NCBI GenBank assembly: GCA_946480585.1
Contig: CAMLKQ010000174.1
Span: 1 to 5,367, forward strand
Length of the DNA: 5,367 nucleotides
Direction: 5' to 3'
DNA from: an uncultured Kangiella sp.
GTDB lineage: Bacteria; Pseudomonadota; Gammaproteobacteria; Enterobacterales; DSM-103792
Shown: one piece after another, positions 1-5,017 of the stretch
Layout: the number at the start of each line of letters is the position of its first letter
Numbering within the stretch: the first letter of the stretch is position 1
Position numbers and translations under genes: made by a program
Notes under the pieces: model-generated
Database searches by the model: none
What the model was told of the DNA's origin: nothing
The model's input: the letters and a program-made list of their open reading frames with translations, nothing else

Positions 1-212
1 ACGTATTCAATGGCAGCCCAGCTTGCCGGACTCAGGCACAGCAGCCACAGGCAGGCCACCAACAGCCAGAAAGGCCGGTATGCATGGCGACCAGGTTGCA
101 ATTGCGCTGGCGCACGCTGACGTGTGCGACCGAGCAAGCTTGCTGCGCCAGTTATCGCAATGGCTGTGTCGTTGTGCTCGTGGTGCATCATTGCGCCAAT
201 GCTCACCATCAT
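1..212 (-). CDS. mshQ: MshQ, MSHA biogenesis/tip protein, N-terminal fragment
   Basis: An open frame starts at 212 and runs off the left edge without a stop (70 codons seen). Its ATG shares an ATGA with the mshP stop, so translation is probably coupled. Residues 1-46 are polar; residues 48-66 form a hydrophobic stretch (FWLLVACLWLLCLSPASWA) ending in a plausible signal-peptidase I site after SWA, so the product is probably exported. MshQ is by family knowledge a large secreted protein encoded last in MSHA operons, downstream of mshP. The assignment rests on position and the signal peptide, since no diagnostic domain is visible in this fragment. The region before the hydrophobic core is long for a signal peptide. 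An in-frame ATG at 191, with GGTGAG ten bases upstream, or a later TTG could be the true start. Identity is likely but inferred; an export signal is clear. Confidence 0.7.
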   Translation of the reverse strand, partial: MMVSIGAMMHHEHNDTAIAITGAASLLGRTRQRAPAQLQPGRHAYRPFWLLVACLWLLCLSPASWAAIEY

Positions 213-646
213 TCCGGCAACTGCCGGGCGCTGACTTCGATCGTCCGGCTTGCGCGCAAATTGCCTGCGCGGCAGACGCCGGTACTGGTCATCTGATAAT
301 ACATTTCGCCGTCCACCAGCAATCCGTTGCAGACCAGCGTTACTTCGCAGCCGACCAGACCGTCGCTGCTGAAACTCTGGTTGAGGCCGGGACTGCCGCT
401 GCAGCTGGCAGCTGCGCCACTGACCGGAAAGAGCCTCAGCATGCCGGCCTGAGCGCCACTTTCGGCCGCCAGAAACGCGCGGGCCGACAAGGTTTCCTGC
501 ACCACACTCAGTTGATTCAGTGCCACCACTCGGTACAGCACGGTAGCCAGCAAGCCCAGTACGACAATGATGAACAGTGCCAGCGGCAGACTGAAGCCAG
601 CCTGCCCGGGCGAAACGGCGAAAGCGGAGCGCGCGTCACGGCACAT
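209..646 (-). CDS. mshP: MshP, minor pilin-like protein of PilX/GspK type
   Basis: A 145-residue protein. A short polar leader ends in Gly17, followed by FSLP and one hydrophobic helix (about residues 18-42), as in type IV pilin-like proteins. The +5 residue is Leu22 rather than the usual Glu, a trait shared with GspK and PilX-class minor pilins. After the helix comes an AAESGAQAG segment (about residues 60-68), typical of MshP and PilX, then four cysteines (C82, C100, C106, C125) that could form disulfides in the periplasm. It probably belongs to the tip or initiation complex of the MSHA pilus. I chose the ATG at 646, which overlaps the end of mshO by 11 bases and gives a normal leader length. 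The frame stays open upstream to 808, but that stretch lies wholly inside mshO and reads as Cys-rich nonsense. An ATG at 670 is a possible alternative. Its stop overlaps the mshQ start. Confidence 0.85.
   Translation of the reverse strand: MCRDARSAFAVSPGQAGFSLPLALFIIVVLGLLATVLYRVVALNQLSVVQETLSARAFLAAESGAQAGMLRLFPVSGAAASCSGSPGLNQSFSSDGLVGCEVTLVCNGLLVDGEMYYQMTSTGVCRAGNLRASRTIEVSARQLPE
214..227. repeat. Short inverted repeat just before the mshQ start
   Basis: CCGGCA and TGCCGG arms are separated by two bases. In mshQ-direction RNA this can fold as a five-pair GC stem with a four-base loop ending one base before the mshQ ATG at 212. It lies in the last codons of mshP. It could hold down independent initiation at mshQ so that mshQ depends on ribosomes arriving from mshP, but GC-rich coding DNA produces such short dyads by chance. 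Confidence 0.3.
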
Positions 647-1466
647 TGCGGATTTGCACCTCGTGGGCATAACGCAGGCTTTCATCACCAACGCGCAGCA
701 GCAGACTGATATCGAGCACCGCATTGCGCTCCAGCGAGCCGGGGAAGTAGCGGAATGCCGGTGCACTGCTGTCACCGGGAGTGAGGTTTTCCGCCAACAA
801 TTCGCCACTGCCCAGACTGCTCAGCGGTGGCTGATTCACGGTGCTGCTGTAGCCACTGTAGCGGCGCAGCTGGCCATCGTCAGTAATGCAGAAACTGCTG
901 GCACCACCGACGACATACAGACGCTGGCTCGGTGACGTGCGCGGAAATTGATGTGCGGCCGCCAGCGTCACGGTCACCAGATTGCTGGCATCCGGTGCGC
1001 TGACCGCGCTGATGCCGACGCTCGCGAGTGGCGCGCTGCCATACATGTCGGAATTGACGCCGTCGCTGGTTTGCAGCGGCATCACCGACACCGCCCAGCT
1101 GCCCGCAGGCAGGCTGAACGCCGAAGCCGTCAAGCTGCTGGCCGGGCTGCTGATGGGCAACTCGGCATAGACGGCGGCGGTTAACACCGGCCGGAACTCG
1201 ACACAGTTGCCGTCGCTACTGACCCGCACGCTGTTCGGCAAGGCATTGCGCACTTCGCGGCTGATGCGCTCCAGCGCAAGTCTGGCGCTGGCGGTCATTT
1301 CGGCGCGCCGGCTGGCGTCGATGTACTGACGTATGCTGGTGGTGTAGATCGAAAACAAACCGACACCGATCACGCCGAGAATCACGATAACGATCACCAG
1401 CTCCACCAGGCTGTAGCCATGTGGCCGGGCCGGGCTGGCGGGTGCGTGTCGACATGCGGCACGCAT
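636..1466 (-). CDS. mshO: MshO, minor pilin of PilW/GspJ type
   Basis: A 276-residue prepilin-like protein. A 17-residue leader (MRAACRHAPASPARPHG) ends in Gly17; the mature protein would start at Tyr18, with Glu22 in the +5 position and a hydrophobic helix to about residue 40. PilD-type prepilin peptidase should cleave it after Gly17. The helix continues into an amphipathic part with ERISREVRNALPNSVR (residues 66-81), a stretch typical of MshO and related PilW/GspJ proteins. The rest is a large periplasmic domain with cysteines C88 and C193, which may pair. Its size fits the largest minor pilin of such sets. The ATG at 1466 overlaps the mshD stop in a TAATG arrangement, so it is probably translated by re-initiating ribosomes. 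By analogy with PilW and GspJ it would sit near the pilus tip; that placement is inferred. Confidence 0.9.
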   Translation of the reverse strand: MRAACRHAPASPARPHGYSLVELVIVIVILGVIGVGLFSIYTTSIRQYIDASRRAEMTASARLALERISREVRNALPNSVRVSSDGNCVEFRPVLTAAVYAELPISSPASSLTASAFSLPAGSWAVSVMPLQTSDGVNSDMYGSAPLASVGISAVSAPDASNLVTVTLAAAHQFPRTSPSQRLYVVGGASSFCITDDGQLRRYSGYSSTVNQPPLSSLGSGELLAENLTPGDSSAPAFRYFPGSLERNAVLDISLLLRVGDESLRYAHEVQIRNVP

Positions 1467-2041
1467 TAGAAATTGCCTCGATGCGCGCTAAACACAAACT
1501 GGCCGCCGATTGGTGCCGTGATCGTCACCGTGATGCGTTTGCTGTCGGCCGCGGTCAGGCCCCAGGCACTGAAATCGCTGCCACCATAAGCCACAGCCAC
1601 CTGAACCCGAAAACCGTCGTAACGGCTCTCGGTTTCGCCGAGAGCGTTTTGCGGCGGCGTTTCGTCCAGCCCGTTGTAATCATCGACATCATCGAAGGTT
1701 TGGCGGGTTTCGCCGCTGTCCGCGCCCAAGCTGCTTGCGCACGCCGGCTGGCCGACCTCGCCACAGCGGGTGACGCCGCCGAGGCCGTTGTTTTCGTCGT
1801 AACGCTTGCTCAGGATTTCTTCCAGATAAGCCTGGCCGAGCGCGGCCGCGCGCATGCTCACCACCGGATCGACGCTGGCCTGATTGGCGGCCAGCAGACC
1901 GACACCCAGCGCCGTCAGCGCGATGGCGGTGACCACAATCGTGACGATGAGTTCGATCAGACTGAATCCGCGTGGTGGCCGGCCGAGCGCGTGCTGGCTG
2001 CGATGGCGGAGCGCTTGCAGGCGAGGCGATTCAGCAGGCAT
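1466..2041 (-). CDS. mshD: MshD, minor pilin of PilV/GspI type
   Basis: A 191-residue prepilin-like protein from the start chosen here. The leader ends in RPPRG; cleavage after Gly25 would free Phe26, with Glu30 at +5 and a hydrophobic helix to about residue 52. Further on are LGQAYLEEILSKRYDE (about 68-83), a CGEVGQPAC pair (C93, C101) and FDDVDDYNGLDE (about 116-127), all characteristic of MshD/PilV-type proteins. It ends in SAHRGNF. Two starts are possible: ATG at 2047 and ATG at 2041. I prefer 2041 because GGGA lies seven bases upstream, which is normal spacing, whereas it almost touches the ATG at 2047. The gene then overlaps mshC by 11 bases, the same overlap as mshO with mshP. Likely a periplasmic, membrane-anchored minor pilin that helps begin MSHA assembly. 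Confidence 0.9.
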   Translation of the reverse strand: MPAESPRLQALRHRSQHALGRPPRGFSLIELIVTIVVTAIALTALGVGLLAANQASVDPVVSMRAAALGQAYLEEILSKRYDENNGLGGVTRCGEVGQPACASSLGADSGETRQTFDDVDDYNGLDETPPQNALGETESRYDGFRVQVAVAYGGSDFSAWGLTAADSKRITVTITAPIGGQFVFSAHRGNF

Positions 2042-2483
2042 GAGCATATCCCGTTGATTCGACGCAGGCCTGCCAGCTCTCGCCGGCGGTCAAGGTGAAA
2101 GTGGTCGCGCTGGTTTCACCGAGCGCGTCGTAAACCAGCGTTGTCGCCGGACTGATGCTGACGTCGGTCGGCAAGGCGCGCGGATAGCTGCCACCGCCTT
2201 CCGGCAGCAACAGTGCGACATCATCCGCCGTCAGGCTGTAGCTGTTGCCGCTGCTGATGAACTTGATGGTGCGCGAGGCATCGGCCATGGCCAGTTGCTG
2301 ACCGTAGCGCAGTGCGGCCAGCACTTCATCGCGGGCGGCACGAGCGGCCACGTCGCTGCTGCGTGGCAGACGCGGAATGACGACAACCGCCAATACGCCG
2401 AGCAAAATCATCACGATGATCAGCTCCAAAAGCGAAAAGGCAGCCATCCGGGATGGCTGCCTTTTGTTTCGTTGCCGCGGCAC
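2031..2483 (-). CDS. mshC: MshC, minor pilin of GspH/FimU type
   Basis: A 150-residue prepilin-like protein starting with GTG at 2483. The basic leader is followed by FSLLELIIVMILLGVLAVVV, a type IV pilin helix with Glu20 at +5. The residue before the predicted cleavage is Ala15, not Gly; Ala is the replacement known to be best tolerated by prepilin peptidase, though cleavage is reduced. Residues 44-70 (RAARDEVLAALRYGQQLAMADAS) resemble the GspH/FimU/MshC group. The C-terminus has C140 and C150 with a STGY motif between them, a probable disulfide loop common in MshC. GTG gives a 15-residue leader rich in Arg and Lys. The ATG at 2447 would leave a leader of only three uncharged residues and is less likely. 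I see only a weak GCGAG as ribosome site for the GTG. Codons 7-17 coincide with a strong hairpin (see 2435-2465). mshA ends 20 bases upstream and mshD overlaps its 3' end. Confidence 0.88.
   Translation of the reverse strand: MPRQRNKRQPSRMAAFSLLELIIVMILLGVLAVVVIPRLPRSSDVAARAARDEVLAALRYGQQLAMADASRTIKFISSGNSYSLTADDVALLLPEGGGSYPRALPTDVSISPATTLVYDALGETSATTFTLTAGESWQACVESTGYAHAC
2435..2465 (-). terminator. Perfect hairpin with U-tracts inside the mshC start
   Basis: AAAAGGCAGCCATC (2435-2448) is exactly complementary to 2452-2465, with 2449 and 2451 also able to pair around a tiny loop. In the gene direction the GC-rich stem is followed by TTTTCGCTTTT, and in the opposite direction by TTTTGTTT, so it has the form of a bidirectional intrinsic terminator. 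It begins 38 bases after the mshA stop, where a major-pilin terminator is expected. Here, however, it lies within the mshC coding region: one arm encodes the leader residues KRQPS and the other MAAF at the cleavage site. It probably limits read-through so that far more mshA than minor-pilin mRNA is made. Ribosomes that start at the mshC GTG would cover the hairpin and could prevent termination. The structure is seen directly; its function is inferred. Confidence 0.75.
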
Positions 2484-2503
2484 GGCGCTAACTCGCTTGG
2501 GAA

Positions 2504-2971
2504 TTAGCAGCCGGTGCTGGTGATGGTGGTGGTCGGTGCTGCACCGGCCGAGGCGGCTGCGGTGTAAGCGACCGCGCAGCTGGCTGGCGTGGTGGCCTTG
2601 GTCAGCTGGACGGTACCGGCGGTGGCGGTGTTGAAGTCAGTCGCCGGGGTCAGATTGAGCAGGCTGTTGATGTTGGCGGCGGTCGGGTAACCGAAGACCA
2701 CGGCAAAAGTGCCTTCGCCAGCGTCGCCAGTGTCACCATCATTGTTCAGGTCCAACTCGATGCTACCGGTGGCGCCAAGCTGGCCGGCAATCGCTGCCTT
2801 CGCATAGACCATCGTGGCGGCGCTGCGCATCGAGGCTTCGACACCTTGCAGCACGGCCTTGTTGGCATCGCCTTTCAGGTTGACGAATAGCGGGGCAGCG
2901 GTCGCAGCCAGAATGCCGAGGATGACGAGGACGACGATCAGTTCGATCAGGGTAAAACCACGTTGCTTCAT
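2504..2971 (-). CDS. mshA: MshA, major MSHA pilin (prepilin)
   Basis: A 155-residue type IVa-like prepilin. The five-residue leader MKQRG is followed by FTLIELIVVLVILGILAATA, with Glu at +5 and APLF after the helix; cleavage after Gly5 and N-methylation of Phe6 are expected. LKGDANKAVLQGVEASMRSA and MVYAKAAIAG (about 32-63) match the MshA family, as does the FGYPTAA segment (93-99). C132 and C155 probably form the C-terminal disulfide loop; the tail between them is rich in Ala, Thr and Ser. Residues 74-86 form an Asp/Asn-rich loop (DLNNDGDTGDAGE) resembling calcium-binding loops. The ATG at 2971 has GGAG eight bases upstream. It is preceded by the only sizeable non-coding gap in the window and followed by a hairpin, as fits a strongly and separately expressed filament subunit. 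It could be called mshB in a two-pilin scheme, but it is the only such gene here. Confidence 0.93.
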   Translation of the reverse strand: MKQRGFTLIELIVVLVILGILAATAAPLFVNLKGDANKAVLQGVEASMRSAATMVYAKAAIAGQLGATGSIELDLNNDGDTGDAGEGTFAVVFGYPTAANINSLLNLTPATDFNTATAGTVQLTKATTPASCAVAYTAAASAGAAPTTTITSTGC

Positions 2972-2979
2972 GAGTCAGG

Positions 2980-2983
2980 CTCC
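2980..2983 (-). promoter_or_regulatory. Shine-Dalgarno site of mshA
   Basis: GGAG on the minus strand ends eight bases before the mshA ATG. It is among the best-matched and best-placed ribosome sites in the window, in line with a highly expressed pilin gene; most of the minor pilin genes rely on overlaps instead. Confidence 0.7.
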
Positions 2984-3066
2984 AAAAGGTCGGGTGATTA
3001 ATCGGTTGACCATCCCTCACCGCGCCGCCAGCCCCCGAGCCCGTGCTGACGCCGTCCATCATTCCT

Positions 3067-3084
3067 TTGTCCCTGCGGTCACAA
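3067..3084. promoter_or_regulatory. CRP-like binding site upstream of mshA
   Basis: On the minus strand this reads TTGTGA, six bases, GGACAA, compared with the CRP/Vfr consensus TTGTGA-N6-TCACAA: the first half is perfect and the second matches four of six. It is centred about 105 bases upstream of the mshA ATG, a possible activator position. It also overlaps one arm of an inverted repeat CTGCGG-N12-CCGCAG (3073-3096). A similarity of this quality in one place is suggestive only; the missing clear promoter leaves its spacing untestable here. Confidence 0.25.
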
Positions 3085-3168
3085 CCCTGGCCGCAGTACG
3101 ATCCGGTACGGTATTGCAAAGCTTATGCCGAAATGTTGCATCGCGCCAGTCGGGAGATCTCAACGCTC

Positions 3169-3183
3169 CGGCGGCATCCGCCG
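3169..3183. repeat. GC-rich hairpin downstream of the mshF-like gene
   Basis: CGGCGG and CCGCCG arms flank a three-base loop, giving a six-pair all-GC stem starting 34 bases after the stop of the preceding gene. No T-tract follows, so it is not a standard intrinsic terminator, but it could stabilise the 3' end of the upstream mRNA or pause polymerase. Chance occurrence is possible in GC-rich DNA. Confidence 0.3.
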
Positions 3184-3216
3184 CGTCGTTGACGCGAATC
3201 AAGCTGCCGCATTCCG

Positions 3217-3729
3217 TCAGAAACGGACATCGGCAGTCACCACGCCATCGGCCGGAAAATACTGAATCGCCATCTCGCCACCGCGCCGATACCGGTAGTG
3301 ACAACCGAGACCATGGCTCGGCTCAAAACGGGTCTGCACGCGGAAGTCGCTGTCACCCTGCACGCGCGCCGATGGCGGAATGCCGCCGAGCAGGGCATAC
3401 CACAGCGCTTCGCAATCCTGGGCGTTCAGCGGTCGGTCTTCACCGGGTTTGCGATCGACGCCAATGGGAAATCCGCCCGGGTTGACGTCGAGCTGCTGTG
3501 TGCCGACACCAGCCAAATCGTAAACCGCCGCCGTGGTGTTCAGCGCCTTGTGTTTCAGTGCAACGAGTTTCAGGCTTTCACGCAAGGCGAAGCTGGTTTG
3601 CTTCACCACGGTTTCATGCGCCAGCTTCAGGCTGTCGCTGACGTTCGGCAACAGCGCATAGACCGTCAGCGCGACAATCAACACGACGACGGCAAATTCC
3701 AGCAGGCTGAAGCCTCGTGCCACACGCAT
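3217..3729 (-). CDS. mshF: Prepilin-like protein in the MshF position
   Basis: A 170-residue protein with a complete class III prepilin signal: leader MRVARG, then FSLLEFAVVVLIVALTVYALLP with Glu11 at +5. The mature protein should be a membrane-anchored, periplasm-facing minor pilin. After the helix is a charged amphipathic part (about 31-62), then C106 in a QDCEALWYAL segment and C143 in CHYRYRRGG, followed by a beta-like tail ending in VTADVRF. The C-terminal pattern (Cys-x-x-Leu-Trp, later Cys-x-Tyr) resembles what I recall of MshF proteins, and the gene lies directly after mshG where mshF is expected. It does not resemble MshA/MshB in its body. The ATG at 3729 is three bases after the mshG stop, so translation is likely coupled. 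The symbol is given on position and weak resemblance; a general minor pilin is the safer description. Confidence 0.6.
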   Translation of the reverse strand: MRVARGFSLLEFAVVVLIVALTVYALLPNVSDSLKLAHETVVKQTSFALRESLKLVALKHKALNTTAAVYDLAGVGTQQLDVNPGGFPIGVDRKPGEDRPLNAQDCEALWYALLGGIPPSARVQGDSDFRVQTRFEPSHGLGCHYRYRRGGEMAIQYFPADGVVTADVRF

Positions 3730-3732
3730 GCC

Positions 3733-4959
3733 TCAGGTTCCGCGCGCGACCGAAGCGAGCTGCCACATCGGCAGGAAAATGCCGAGCGCCAGCACCAGCA
3801 CCATGGCACCCATCGCAACGATCAGAATCGGTTCGATGTTCTGCGCCAGCCGTTTCAGGTCGTAGTCGACTTCGCGCTCATAAAAATCCGCGACTTCATC
3901 CAGCAGCTTGTCGAGTTGGCCGGTCTCTTCGCCGACCACCAGCATCTGCAGTACCAGTGACGAGAACATGCCGGTGCTGTGCGCGGTGCGGCTGATGTTT
4001 TCGCCGCGCTCGACCCCTTCGCGCATCTTGCGCACCATCACGGCGACCTTGGCGTTGTCGACCGCATTGGCGACCACGGCAAGCGACGTGGAGATGGGCA
4101 CGCCGGCACGCTGACACATGGCAAACGAACGGGCAAAGCGGGCGAGCAGGGCGCGGTAGATGATTTTGCCGATGATCGGAATGTTCAGTTTGAAACCATC
4201 CCACACCAGTTGGCCCGGTGCGGTCTGTTTCCAGTGCTGGAAAAAGAAAATGCCGCCGATCACGGCCACCAGCATGTACGGCCAGTAGCTGACAAAAAAA
4301 TTCGAGGTAAAGATCAGGATACGGGTCGGCAGCGGAAGTTCGGCATTGAATGCCGCAAACATTGACGAAAAGGCCGGCACCACGAACAAGTTGATCACCG
4401 TGATGGCGACCGCCATCGCAATCAGCACGATGGTCGGGTAGCGCATGGCCTGTTTGATGCGCTGGCTGGTATCGAGCTCCAGCTCCAGATAATGACCAAT
4501 CTGCTCGAATGCCAGATCGAGCCGACCGGTGTTTTCACCGACATGGACCATGCTGACATACAGCGCGGAAAACACATGGCCCTGTTTGCCCATCGCGGCG
4601 GCGAGCTCGATACCCGAGGTCAAATCGTCAACTACCGCCAGCAGGGCGCGTTTCAATTCAATGCTGGCGCTGGTTTCAGCGAGGCCGGAAATGGCGCGGA
4701 TGATCGGAACGCCGGCCTTGGTCAACGAATACATCTGCCGGCTGAACATGATCAAATCCGGCAGCGAGGCCTTTTGCCGAACAAACAGCTGAAAGGGCCG
4801 TTTGCGCTCCGGCACGGCCGCCAATTGTTCGTCGATACTGGTCGGCATGATGCCATCGGCCATCAGCCGTGAGGCCAGCGTATCGGCGGTGCCGGCTTCG
4901 CTGCGGCCTTCAATCAGCTCGCCGGCACTGTTGCGGCCTTTGTAGTAATACATGGGCAT
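3733..4959 (-). CDS. mshG: MshG, inner-membrane platform protein (GspF/PilC family)
   Basis: A 408-residue, full-length GspF-family protein. The N-terminal cytoplasmic part begins MPMYYYKGRNSAGELIEG, typical of the family. Two T2SSF domains follow, at about 70-195 and 273-398, each with the glycine motif of the repeat: GENTG at 141-145 and GEETG at 343-347, plus LTKAGVPI (79-86) and CQRAGVPIS (282-290). Three membrane helices lie at about 175-197, 222-241 and 377-398. It forms the membrane platform on which the MshE ATPase acts to insert pilins into the growing MSHA filament. ATG at 4959 is chosen because AGGA lies ten bases upstream; ATG at 4953 is too far from it. mshE ends 54 bases upstream and the mshF-like gene follows after three bases. 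The sequence is intact and typical. Confidence 0.95.
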   Translation of the reverse strand: MPMYYYKGRNSAGELIEGRSEAGTADTLASRLMADGIMPTSIDEQLAAVPERKRPFQLFVRQKASLPDLIMFSRQMYSLTKAGVPIIRAISGLAETSASIELKRALLAVVDDLTSGIELAAAMGKQGHVFSALYVSMVHVGENTGRLDLAFEQIGHYLELELDTSQRIKQAMRYPTIVLIAMAVAITVINLFVVPAFSSMFAAFNAELPLPTRILIFTSNFFVSYWPYMLVAVIGGIFFFQHWKQTAPGQLVWDGFKLNIPIIGKIIYRALLARFARSFAMCQRAGVPISTSLAVVANAVDNAKVAVMVRKMREGVERGENISRTAHSTGMFSSLVLQMLVVGEETGQLDKLLDEVADFYEREVDYDLKRLAQNIEPILIVAMGAMVLVLALGIFLPMWQLASVARGT

Positions 4960-4963
4960 GGCA

Positions 4964-5017
4964 TCAGTTTCCTGTAGCGGGCGGCGTCAGCAACATCGCG
5001 ATCATCGTGAGCTTCAT
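4964..5017 (-). other. 17-codon ORF linking mshE to mshG
   Basis: An ATG overlapping the mshE stop (ATGA) opens a 17-codon frame, MKLTMIAMLLTPPATGN, whose TGA ends four bases before the mshG ATG and contains the mshG ribosome site. It fills the whole mshE-mshG gap. It may only carry terminating ribosomes from mshE to mshG, or be accidental; I recognise no peptide family. GGA three bases before its ATG is a poor ribosome site. Confidence 0.2.

Larger units (their letters stand above)
2972..3216 (-). promoter_or_regulatory. Non-coding region upstream of mshA
   Basis: This 245-bp gap is the longest in the window and sits before the major pilin gene, so a promoter is expected here; MSHA loci are known to have a separate structural transcription unit beginning near mshB/mshA. 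I find no convincing -35/-10 pair: CATAAG (3122-3127 on the complement) and TGCAAT next to it are weak -10 candidates without a good -35. A TGGC-containing stretch near 3143-3150 lacks sigma-54 spacing. It contains a CRP-like dyad, an eight-base palindrome GAGATCTC (3154-3161) and GC-rich inverted repeats. No gene or RNA is recognisable. In other MSHA loci mshB occupies this place; I see no remnant of a pilin helix here. Confidence 0.45.

Noticed and set aside
23..709. Long plus-strand frame opposite mshP and mshQ
   Set aside because: It is the antisense of recognised genes, with Gln/Ala/His-rich composition typical of antisense reading of GC-rich DNA, and no domain.
647..808. Upstream extension of the mshP frame
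   Set aside because: It lies entirely inside the mshO coding sequence, is Cys-rich and without family resemblance, and would put over 70 residues before the pilin-like helix. The ATG at 646 gives a normal leader.
1443..1465. Inverted repeat TGCGTG/CACGCA at the mshO start
   Set aside because: Six-base arms with an 11-base loop, within coding sequence constrained by the protein; expected by chance at this GC content.
1421..2098. Plus-strand frame opposite mshD
   Set aside because: Antisense of a clear prepilin gene; composition rich in Arg, Ala and His and no recognisable motif.
2504..2600. Repeat-like GGT/GTC-rich stretch at the mshA 3' end
   Set aside because: Explained by codons for the Thr/Ala/Ser-rich C-terminus of the pilin; no regular period or flanking duplication.
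3137..3151. Possible sigma-54 promoter (TGGC followed by TGC)
   Set aside because: The GG and GC elements are too close together for the -24/-12 spacing required by sigma-54.
3059..3304. 81-codon minus-strand frame spanning the mshF-like 3' end and the gap before mshA
   Set aside because: About a third lies out of frame inside the mshF-like gene; it has no membrane helix, domain or pilin motif, and so is not an mshB remnant.
2814..3960. Two long plus-strand frames opposite mshA, the gap and the mshF-like gene
   Set aside because: They cover well-supported minus-strand genes, have low-information Arg/Ala/Gln-rich translations and no plausible ribosome site.
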